A DNA stretch of 64,000 nucleotides, taken from NCBI RefSeq assembly GCF_945901735.1, contig NZ_CAMDLM010000014.1, forward strand, positions 1 to 64,000. Direction: 5' to 3'. Below, piece by piece: positions 57,679 through 64,000 of this stretch (its first letter is position 1; each line of letters begins with the position of its first letter). The notes beneath the pieces were generated by a model that saw only the letters and a list, made by a program, of their open reading frames with translations, was not told the DNA's origin and did not search any database. A program made the position numbers and the translations under genes. Source of the stretch: Limnohabitans sp. Rim8 (lineage in GTDB: Bacteria; Pseudomonadota; Gammaproteobacteria; Burkholderiales; Burkholderiaceae_C).

Positions 57679-57926
57679 AAGTGCAAGTTCGCTATTTCGC
57701 CTCGCTGCGCGAAACCATTGGCTTGTCTCACGAAACCGTGGAGACCCAGGCCATCGATTTGGCCGCTTTGCGCACCGAGCTGATGGCCCGGGGCGAGCAC
57801 TACCGCGTCTGCTTGATGCCCGAGCGTCCGGTGCGCATGGCCCTGAACCAAATCATGGTTCAAGACAACGCCAGCCTGACGGAAGGCTGCGAGGTCGGCT
57901 TTTTCCCGCCTGTCACCGGAGGTTGA
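57675..57926 (+). CDS. moaD: Molybdopterin synthase sulfur carrier subunit
   Basis: MoaD is the ubiquitin-like small subunit whose C-terminal thiocarboxylate gives sulfur to molybdopterin. The 83-residue product starts KVQVRYFASLRETIG and ends exactly in the required Gly-Gly (FFPPVTGG). ATGA overlap with moeA; moaE begins four bases later. Confidence 0.97.
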   Translation: MKVQVRYFASLRETIGLSHETVETQAIDLAALRTELMARGEHYRVCLMPERPVRMALNQIMVQDNASLTEGCEVGFFPPVTGG

Positions 57927-57930
57927 TGCC

Positions 57931-58419
57931 ATGTCGCCCCAAGTCAGCATTCAGACCAAGGACTTTGACGTCACGCAGGAGTTGACCGCACTCAGGGGGC
58001 AGGACTTGCGCGTGGGTGCCGTGTGCAGCTTTGTAGGTACCGTGCGCGACACCCGTGCCTTGACGGGTCAAGCGCACGACGAAGTCCAGGCCATGGAGCT
58101 TGAGCACTACCCGGGCATGACTGAAAAATCGATCGAAGCCATGATCGACGAAGCGCACCAGCGGTTTGATTTTTACGCGGCGCGTGTGGTGCACCGCGTT
58201 GGGCGCTTGCTGCCGGCTGACCAGATTGTGTTGGTAGCGGTCACCTCGGCGCACCGGGGCGAGAGCTTCAAGGCCTGCGAATTTTTGATGGATTATCTGA
58301 AAACCCAGGCCCCGTTCTGGAAAAAAGAGCAAACCCCTGAAGGCGCTCACTGGGTGGACGCCCGCGTGTCAGACGATGCGGCGTTGGCCCGTTGGGGCAT
58401 CCAGGCCCACAACCCCTGA
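57931..58419 (+). CDS. moaE: Molybdopterin synthase catalytic subunit
   Basis: MoaE, with MoaD, turns cyclic pyranopterin monophosphate into molybdopterin. The 162-residue product has GAVCSFVGTVRD, ALELEHYPGMTEK-type segment (AMELEHYPGMTEKSI), HRVGRLLPADQIVLV, TSAHRGESFKACEFLMDYLK and active-site lysines in FWKKEQ. Converges on a hypothetical gene 26 bases later. Confidence 0.97.
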   Translation: MSPQVSIQTKDFDVTQELTALRGQDLRVGAVCSFVGTVRDTRALTGQAHDEVQAMELEHYPGMTEKSIEAMIDEAHQRFDFYAARVVHRVGRLLPADQIVLVAVTSAHRGESFKACEFLMDYLKTQAPFWKKEQTPEGAHWVDARVSDDAALARWGIQAHNP

Positions 58420-58445
58420 ACCAGGTCGTGCCGGAACTATGGGCT

Positions 58446-58997
58446 TCAGTGTGGGTAGCGAGGCGGCTCTTGGGGCAGCGTAGGCCCCGCCTCGGTCGCT
58501 TGGATGGGGCTGCTCACAGCCAACCATTCGGCTTTTTCGCTGGCTTGCCGTATCAGGTGCGCCATGCCATGAACCAGGCTGACTTGCAGGTGCAGCTGGC
58601 AGGATCGGGCTTGTGCCGGGTCGGACTTGTCTTCAAAAGAAATTTCCAAAGCCCCGCCGGGTTGGATACTCAAATGGGCATCGGTGATGAGCAGGGGTTC
58701 AGCCCCCAGCGGCCAATGGGTGGCGCGGTTTTCGAAAGGGGTGGCAAAGTCAGCTTTTTTCAGAAATGCATCGCGTTTGAGCTCGCTCAGCAGTTGTTGT
58801 GATGGGGCATCGGTGACCGCCACGCCGGGTTGCGCGGCCTCCAGGCGCTCGGCCGATTGCTCGATGGCGGGCATCAAACGCAGTGACATGCGCCGTGTCA
58901 GCCAAAAACGGAATTCCTTCAGATCTTGGGTGTTCAAACGCAGCAATAAGCGGTCTTGCCGCTCATCGTGGTTCACGGACAGTTGGTGAATGTTCAT
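58446..58997 (-). CDS. Conserved hypothetical protein
   Basis: I do not recognise this 183-residue protein beyond its resemblance to uncharacterised Burkholderiales proteins. It has no signal peptide or membrane segment. The N-terminal part (HDERQDRLLLRLNTQDLKEF, then RFWLTRRMSLRLMP) has a beta-strand/helix pattern; residues 60-90 are helical (SQQLLSELKRDAFLKKADF); the middle strand-rich segment has ALEISFEDKSDPAQ. It is divergent from clpB and shares an 87-base control region, so it might respond to the same stress. Function unknown. Confidence 0.75.
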   Translation of the reverse strand: MNIHQLSVNHDERQDRLLLRLNTQDLKEFRFWLTRRMSLRLMPAIEQSAERLEAAQPGVAVTDAPSQQLLSELKRDAFLKKADFATPFENRATHWPLGAEPLLITDAHLSIQPGGALEISFEDKSDPAQARSCQLHLQVSLVHGMAHLIRQASEKAEWLAVSSPIQATEAGPTLPQEPPRYPH

Positions 58998-59036
58998 GCT
59001 TTGATTTTAGGCAATAGTGCGAGCTTTACATTCCCT

Positions 59037-59053
59037 TGAAAATGTCATTTTCA
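59037..59053. promoter_or_regulatory. Palindrome TGAAAATG-T-CATTTTCA overlapping a sigma-32-like -35 upstream of clpB
   Basis: Perfect 8-bp arms with one central T. CTTGAA (59035-59040), like a sigma-32 -35, overlaps its left end, but the matching -10 is poor. It is 31 bases before the clpB ATG and 39 bases from the divergent start. Confidence 0.4.
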
Positions 59054-59084
59054 GCACAAGATGACGGGCATTGGAGATCAACAC

Positions 59085-61691
59085 ATGCGAATTGACAAAC
59101 TCACCACTAAATTTCAGGAAGCCTTGTCGGATGCCCAGTCGCTGGCCCTGGGAAAAGACCATGCCTACATCGAGCCCCAGCACTTGTTGGTCGCCATGCT
59201 CTTGCAAGACGATGGCCCCAAAGCCATCTTGCAACGTGCGGGCGTTCAGGTGCCTGCCCTGCTGCAGGCGGCCGAAGCGGCTGTGGCGCGCTTGCCTCAA
59301 GTGACCGGACAAGACCAGGTGCAAGTGGGCCCCGACTTGGTCAAGCTCTTGCAGACTGCCGAGAAAGAAGCCATCAAGCGCAGCGACGCGTTCATTGCGG
59401 GCGAATTGTTCATGCTGGCCTTGGCCGACAGCAAATCAGAGGCGGCGCGCATCGCCAAAGTGCATGGCCTGAACCGCAAAAGTCTGGAGGCGGCCATCGA
59501 CGCCGTGCGGGGAGGGCAAAGTGTGGGCAGTGCCGATGCGGAAGGCCAGCGCGAAGCGCTCAAAAAATACTGTGTCGACCTGACCGAGCGGGCCCGCATT
59601 GGCAAGCTTGACCCGGTGATCGGGCGTGACGATGAAATTCGCCGCGCCATCCAGGTCTTGCAGCGCCGCACCAAAAATAACCCTGTGCTGATTGGCGAGC
59701 CTGGTGTAGGCAAGACGGCGATTGTCGAAGGCTTGGCTCAGCGCATCGTGGCGGGCGAAGTGCCTGATTCACTCAAAGGCAAGCGGGTGTTGTCGCTCGA
59801 CATGGCGGCTTTGCTCGCTGGGGCCAAATTCAGGGGCGAGTTCGAAGAGCGCCTGAAAACCGTGCTCAGTGAACTGGCCAAAGACGAAGGCCAGACCATT
59901 GTGTTCATAGACGAGCTGCACACCATGGTAGGCGCGGGCAAGGCCGAAGGGGCCATGGACGCGGGCAACATGCTCAAGCCTGCGCTGGCTCGGGGCGAGT
60001 TGCATTGTGTGGGCGCGACCACATTGGACGAGTACCGCAAATACATTGAAAAAGACGCGGCTTTAGAGCGTCGTTTCCAGAAAATTCTGGTCAACGAACC
60101 CACCGTCGAGGCCACGATCGCCATCTTGCGCGGCTTGCAGGAGAAATACGAAATCCACCACGGCGTGGACATCACCGACCCGGCCATTGTGGCTGCCGCC
60201 GAACTCAGCCACCGGTACATCACCGACCGCTTTTTGCCCGACAAAGCGATTGACCTCATTGACGAAGCTGCAGCCAAGATCAAGATTGAAATCGACTCCA
60301 AACCAGAGGTGATTGACAAGTTGGACCGCCGATTGATCCAGCTTCAAATTGAGCGAGAAGCGGTGCGTAAAGAAAGCGACGAGTCTTCACAAAAACGCTT
60401 TGCCTTGATCGAGGAAGAGATCGTCAAGCTGAAAAAAGAAGCCGCAGACCTGGAAGAAATCTGGCGCGCCGAGAAGTCGCAGGCCCAAGGCGGGCAGCAG
60501 GTGCGCGAGCAAATCGACCAGCTCAGGCAGCAAATTGAGGAGCTGACCCGCAAGGGCGATTTCAACAAAGTGGCCGAGTTGCAATATGGCAAGTTGCCTG
60601 CCTTGGAAAAAATTCTCAAAGAAGTGCAGGCCAAGGAAGCAGCACCTGGTGAAAAATCGGTGCACCGCTTGCTGCGCACCCAAGTGGGGGCCGAAGAAAT
60701 AGCCGAGGTCGTGTCTCGAGCCACCGGCATCCCGGTGTCCAAGATGATGCAGGGTGAGCGTGAAAAACTGCTTCAGATGGAAGAAAAACTGCACCAGCGC
60801 GTGGTCGGTCAGGAGGAGGCCATTGCGGCCGTGGCCAACGCCATTCGCCGCTCGCGTTCAGGCCTTTCCGACCCTAACCGTCCCACCGGCTCCTTCTTGT
60901 TTTTGGGGCCTACGGGTGTGGGCAAGACGGAGCTGTGCAAAGCGCTGGCAGGCTTTTTGTTTGACAGCGAGGACCACCTGATTCGGATGGACATGAGTGA
61001 ATTCATGGAAAAGCACTCGGTGGCCCGTCTCATTGGCGCGCCACCTGGTTACGTCGGCTATGAGGAGGGGGGCTATCTGACCGAGGCTGTGCGTCGCAAA
61101 CCTTACAGTGTCTTGTTGCTTGATGAGGTGGAAAAAGCCCACCCTGACGTGTTCAACGTTTTGCTGCAGGTGCTCGACGATGGCCGTTTGACCGATGGAC
61201 AGGGCCGCACGGTGGACTTCAAAAACACCGTCATCGTGATGACCTCCAATCTGGGTTCTCACTTGATTCAGGCCATGGTGGGCCAGCCTGCTGAGGACAT
61301 CAAGGACGCGGTGTGGGATGAGCTCAAGACCCATTTCAGACCCGAATTCTTGAACCGCATTGACGAAACCGTGGTCTTTCACAGCCTGGATGCACAACAC
61401 ATCGCCGCGATTGCCGAGATCCAACTGGGCGTCTTGAAAAACCGCTTGGCCCGCATGGACCTGAACTTAAAGGTCAGCCTGGCGGCCCTGTCCGAATTGG
61501 CCAAGGTGGGCTTTGACCCGGTTTTTGGCGCAAGACCTTTGAAAAGGGCCATTCAACAGCGCCTGGAAAATCCTTTGTCCAAACTTTTACTGGAAGGTCG
61601 TTTCCCGCCCAAATGCACCATTGAGGTGTCGGTCGACCCGGTGCGCAACCCGGGACAATTCGAGTTCAAGGTGACCGAACAGGCGGCTTGA
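59085..61691 (+). CDS. clpB: ATP-dependent disaggregase ClpB
   Basis: ClpB pulls proteins out of aggregates together with DnaK. The 868-residue product has the N-domain ([14 protein letters not shown] on), first AAA+ with Walker A GEPGVGKT (204-211), the coiled-coil M-domain (about 400-530, [20 protein letters not shown]), second AAA+ with Walker A GPTGVGKT (608-615), and no tripeptide for ClpP binding. GGAGA before ATG. Length matches the full form. The control region holds a palindrome; heat control is likely but not shown. Confidence 0.98.
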   Translation: MRIDKLTTKFQEALSDAQSLALGKDHAYIEPQHLLVAMLLQDDGPKAILQRAGVQVPALLQAAEAAVARLPQVTGQDQVQVGPDLVKLLQTAEKEAIKRSDAFIAGELFMLALADSKSEAARIAKVHGLNRKSLEAAIDAVRGGQSVGSADAEGQREALKKYCVDLTERARIGKLDPVIGRDDEIRRAIQVLQRRTKNNPVLIGEPGVGKTAIVEGLAQRIVAGEVPDSLKGKRVLSLDMAALLAGAKFRGEFEERLKTVLSELAKDEGQTIVFIDELHTMVGAGKAEGAMDAGNMLKPALARGELHCVGATTLDEYRKYIEKDAALERRFQKILVNEPTVEATIAILRGLQEKYEIHHGVDITDPAIVAAAELSHRYITDRFLPDKAIDLIDEAAAKIKIEIDSKPEVIDKLDRRLIQLQIEREAVRKESDESSQKRFALIEEEIVKLKKEAADLEEIWRAEKSQAQGGQQVREQIDQLRQQIEELTRKGDFNKVAELQYGKLPALEKILKEVQAKEAAPGEKSVHRLLRTQVGAEEIAEVVSRATGIPVSKMMQGEREKLLQMEEKLHQRVVGQEEAIAAVANAIRRSRSGLSDPNRPTGSFLFLGPTGVGKTELCKALAGFLFDSEDHLIRMDMSEFMEKHSVARLIGAPPGYVGYEEGGYLTEAVRRKPYSVLLLDEVEKAHPDVFNVLLQVLDDGRLTDGQGRTVDFKNTVIVMTSNLGSHLIQAMVGQPAEDIKDAVWDELKTHFRPEFLNRIDETVVFHSLDAQHIAAIAEIQLGVLKNRLARMDLNLKVSLAALSELAKVGFDPVFGARPLKRAIQQRLENPLSKLLLEGRFPPKCTIEVSVDPVRNPGQFEFKVTEQAA

Positions 61692-61764
61692 TCACCAGGG
61701 CGGCGCAGGCCCTGCTTGCACCGCCGTGACAGACAGGTTTCGGGGCCTTTGGGCACAATGGGGA

Positions 61765-63465
61765 ATGACTTCAAAAATTGCTGGCCACCTGCTTGTTGAA
61801 TGCCTTCTGGCCCAAGGCGTCACCCATGCTTTCGGGGTGCCCGGAGAGAGTTACCTGGCGGTGCTCGATGGCTTTCACCTGTACCGTGACCAACTCACTT
61901 TCGTAACCTGCCGCCAAGAGGGTGGGGCCGCCTTCATGGCCGAAGCCCAAGGCAAGCTCACGGGTCGGCCCGGGATCTGTTTCGTCACGCGTGGCCCTGG
62001 GGCCACCAACGCGTCGATCGGCGTTCACACCGCGTTTCAAGACTCCACGCCCATGGTGTTGTTTGTCGGCGATGTGGCCAGCGACACCCGCGACCGCGAA
62101 GCCTTCCAGGAAATGGACTACACCCACTTTTTTGGCCCATCGACCAAAGGCATGGCCAAGCGGGTGGAGCGCGTGGACGACCCTGAGCGCTTGCCCGAAT
62201 ATGTGGCCCGCGCTTTTGCCACCGCCATGAACGGCAGGCCCGGCCCGGTGGTCTTGGTGTTGCCCGAAGACATGCTGACCCAGCCCGTGAAGACGCAAGC
62301 TTTGGGCCGCGTGGAGCCTGTTCAGGCTTGGAGCGACCCAGGGGCCTTGCGCAGCCTGCGCGACATGCTGCTGGCGGCCCGCAAGCCCTTGGTCATCGCA
62401 GGTGGCGGTGGCTGGACAACGCAAGCCGCCCAAGCCCTGCAACGCTTTGCCGAAAACTGGCAGCTGCCTGTGACCAATGCCTTCCGCTTTCAGGACACGT
62501 TTGACAATCACCACCCGCTGTATGCCGGTGATGTGGGCATTGGCATTGGTCCTGGCTTGGCGCAACGCGTTCGCGATGCCGATCTGATCGTGGCCATTGG
62601 CCCACGCTTGGGTGAAATGACCACCGGGGGCTACACCTTGCTGCAGGCCCCTAAAACAACTCAAAAATTGGTCCACATCCATGCCAGTGCCGAAGAGCTC
62701 AACCGGGTCTACCAAGCCGATTTGGCCATTCACGCCACCATGAACGCGGCCGCCCGCAGCCTTGAAGTCTTGAGTGCGCCCACCGAGCTGCCTTGGAGCG
62801 ATTGGACGCATGGCGCGCAGGCCGATTATCTGGACAACCTCAAGCCCCAGGCATTGCCCGGCACCATTGACATGCCAGCCATCGTGGCTACATTGCAAAA
62901 GCATTTGCCAGCGGACGCCGTGTTGACCAATGGTGCGGGTAACTTTGCCAGCTGGATGCACCGTTTTTACAAGCACCACGGCCTGGTCAAGGGCCATAAA
63001 ACCCAGTTGGCCCCCACGGTGGGGGCCATGGGTTATGGCGTGCCTGCCGGCATTGCGGCCAACTTGTTGACCGGGCGCTTGGCTTTCACCATCGCTGGTG
63101 ATGGCGACTTTTTAATGAACGGCCAAGAGTTGGCCACGGCGGTGCAGCACGGGGGCAAAAGCATCATTGTGTTGCTGAACAACGGCATGTACGGCACCAT
63201 CCGCATGCACCAAGAGCGCGAATACCCCAATCATGTGACGGGCTCTAAGCTGCAAAACCCCGACTTTGCCGCTTTGGCGGAGGCTTATGGGTACGTGGGC
63301 CTGCGCATCGAGGAGACCGAAGCCTTTGAGCCGGCGCTGTTGGCTGCATTGGCCCGTCCTCAGGGCACACTCATTGAGGTCATGCTCGATCCTGAGGTGA
63401 TCTCTACACGCGGGACTTTGAGTGCGATCACACAAGCCGCTTTGACCCGCCAAGTACCCACTTGA
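61765..63465 (+). CDS. Thiamine-diphosphate-dependent enzyme (acetolactate synthase-like)
   Basis: The 566-residue protein has the three-domain form of acetolactate synthase/benzoylformate decarboxylase: catalytic Glu52 in CRQEGGAAFMAEA, central Rossmann-like domain (PLVIAGGGGWT), and the ThDP/Mg motif GDGDF (445-449) to LLNN. The start MTSKIAG is chosen on family alignment. No small regulatory subunit (ilvN) follows, and the protein lacks obvious valine-pathway neighbours, so it may be another decarboxylase or carboligase. It follows clpB, but is probably separate. Confidence 0.85.
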   Translation: MTSKIAGHLLVECLLAQGVTHAFGVPGESYLAVLDGFHLYRDQLTFVTCRQEGGAAFMAEAQGKLTGRPGICFVTRGPGATNASIGVHTAFQDSTPMVLFVGDVASDTRDREAFQEMDYTHFFGPSTKGMAKRVERVDDPERLPEYVARAFATAMNGRPGPVVLVLPEDMLTQPVKTQALGRVEPVQAWSDPGALRSLRDMLLAARKPLVIAGGGGWTTQAAQALQRFAENWQLPVTNAFRFQDTFDNHHPLYAGDVGIGIGPGLAQRVRDADLIVAIGPRLGEMTTGGYTLLQAPKTTQKLVHIHASAEELNRVYQADLAIHATMNAAARSLEVLSAPTELPWSDWTHGAQADYLDNLKPQALPGTIDMPAIVATLQKHLPADAVLTNGAGNFASWMHRFYKHHGLVKGHKTQLAPTVGAMGYGVPAGIAANLLTGRLAFTIAGDGDFLMNGQELATAVQHGGKSIIVLLNNGMYGTIRMHQEREYPNHVTGSKLQNPDFAALAEAYGYVGLRIEETEAFEPALLAALARPQGTLIEVMLDPEVISTRGTLSAITQAALTRQVPT

Positions 63466-63516
63466 TTGCCAAGTTAGCAAGTTCGTGCGGCCTGGGCGAT
63501 CTGTATGTTGGTCTAC

Positions 63517-63545
63517 AAAAAAACCCGCCGAGGCGGGTTTTTTTT
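63517..63545. terminator. Bidirectional intrinsic terminator
   Basis: AAACCCGCC and GGCGGGTTT are self-complementary around a very short loop, with A-run before and T-run after. It lies between the convergent ThDP-enzyme and SWIB genes and can stop both. Confidence 0.85.
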
Positions 63546-63563
63546 GAGGTTCAAGCGACTGAA

Positions 63564-63989
63564 TTACTTCAGGTGCTTGCCGATCAGGCCAGCCATTTCG
63601 AACATGGTGACTTGCGCTTTGCCGAAAACTGCCTTGAGCTTGTCATCGGCGTTGATGGCGCGACGGTTCACGCTGTCTTGCAGCTTGTGTTTCTTGATGT
63701 AGACCCACATTTTGCTGACCACTTCGGTGCGTGGCAGAGGAGCAGCGCCCACCACGGCAGCCAGAGCGGCACTGGGGGTCAGTGCTTTCATGAAGGCGGG
63801 GTTGGGTGTGCGCTTGGTTGCAGGAGTTGCCTTTTTAGCGGGGGCCTTGGCGGCCACCTTCTTAGCAGGTGCAGCCGCTTTTTTGGCGGGAGCAGCCGCT
63901 TTTTTAGCGGGAGCAGCCTTGGCTGCCGGTGCTGCTTTTTTAGCGGGTGCTGCAGCTTTTTTGGCCGGGGTTTTTTTCGCAGTTGCCAT
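63564..63989 (-). CDS. SWIB/MDM2-domain protein with histone H1-like Lys/Ala/Pro tail
   Basis: The 141-residue protein has two parts. Residues 1-60 are repeats of AAAPAKK and variants, like eukaryotic histone H1 tails and bacterial HctA/AlgP-like proteins, and should bind DNA. Residues about 65-141 are a SWIB domain (FMKALTPSAALAAVVG, then LPRTEVVSKMWVYIKKHKLQD, AINADDKLKAVFG). Both are known together in Burkholderiales and Chlamydiae. Probably a nucleoid protein. The start has GGAA upstream. Confidence 0.9.
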   Translation of the reverse strand: MATAKKTPAKKAAAPAKKAAPAAKAAPAKKAAAPAKKAAAPAKKVAAKAPAKKATPATKRTPNPAFMKALTPSAALAAVVGAAPLPRTEVVSKMWVYIKKHKLQDSVNRRAINADDKLKAVFGKAQVTMFEMAGLIGKHLK

Positions 63990-64000
63990 GATGAAATTCC

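Overview
The window reads as a chromosomal core region of a betaproteobacterium of the order Burkholderiales, most likely Comamonadaceae (Limnohabitans/Rhodoferax-like). Reasons: moderately high GC; gene orders typical of that group (rpsB-tsf-pyrH-frr ... bamA-skp-lpxD-fabZ-lpxA-lpxB-rnhB; carAB-greA-yhbY-rlmE-ftsH-folP-glmM; rpsF-priB-rpsR-rplI-dnaB; alaA-hom-thrC-moeA-moaD-moaE); a PhaR-type polyhydroxyalkanoate regulator; PriB between bS6 and bS18; and a SWIB protein with a histone H1-like tail. I see no insertion sequence, prophage, CRISPR array, resistance or defence island. Coding density is very high and no gap exceeds 300 bases.

Layout. 1-1338: 3' end of dnaE. 1.4-8.8 kb: minus-strand genes, an Asn-rich secreted protein and then a nearly gapless nine-gene run ribE-ribBX-ribH-nusB-aminotransferase-ybgC-tolQ-tolR-tolA that joins flavin synthesis, antitermination and envelope genes. 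9.0-13.6 kb: phaR, rimO, a tRNA-Leu(CAG) on the opposite strand, rnr. 13.6-16.5 kb: NAD(P)HX repair enzyme and an amidase (minus). 16.7-29.8 kb: translation, nucleotide and envelope biogenesis genes (rpsB, tsf, pyrH, frr, cdsA, dxr, bamA, skp, lpxD, fabZ, lpxA, lpxB, rnhB, a SpoU methyltransferase). Two genes usual here are absent: uppS between frr and cdsA, and rseP between dxr and bamA. 30-40.6 kb: carA, carB, greA, yhbY (minus), rlmE, ftsH, folP, glmM. 40.7-46.2 kb: divergent ppsR and ppsA, and a sodium:solute symporter directly behind ppsA. 46.3-52.2 kb: rpsF-priB-rpsR-rplI, dnaB, and minus-strand phoH2-like, bcp and Mth938-like genes. 52.3-58.4 kb: alaA-hom-thrC-moeA-moaD-moaE. 58.4-64 kb: a conserved hypothetical gene, clpB, a thiamine-diphosphate enzyme and the SWIB/histone-like gene.

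Functional themes. The blocks serve outer-membrane and lipid A assembly (BamA, Skp, LpxDAB, FabZ, TolQRA), translation and RNA processing (S2, EF-Ts, RRF, S6, S18, L9, RimO, RNase R, RlmE, NusB, GreA), replication (DnaE, PriB, DnaB), cofactors (riboflavin, folate, molybdopterin), proteostasis (FtsH, ClpB) and gluconeogenesis (PpsA and its regulator PpsR, next to a carboxylate-type transporter).

I found no convincing new multi-gene system. The most interesting signals are non-coding or about gene order: intrinsic terminators fused directly to the Shine-Dalgarno sites of greA and cdsA; missing uppS, rseP and tolB-pal; inverted repeats in the ppsR/ppsA, clpB, bamA and phaR control regions; a consensus DnaA box in front of dnaB; a RibBX protein with a dead GTP cyclohydrolase II half; and an EF-hand-like loop inside the symporter. 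All protein calls rest on reading motifs and gene order; no database search was run.
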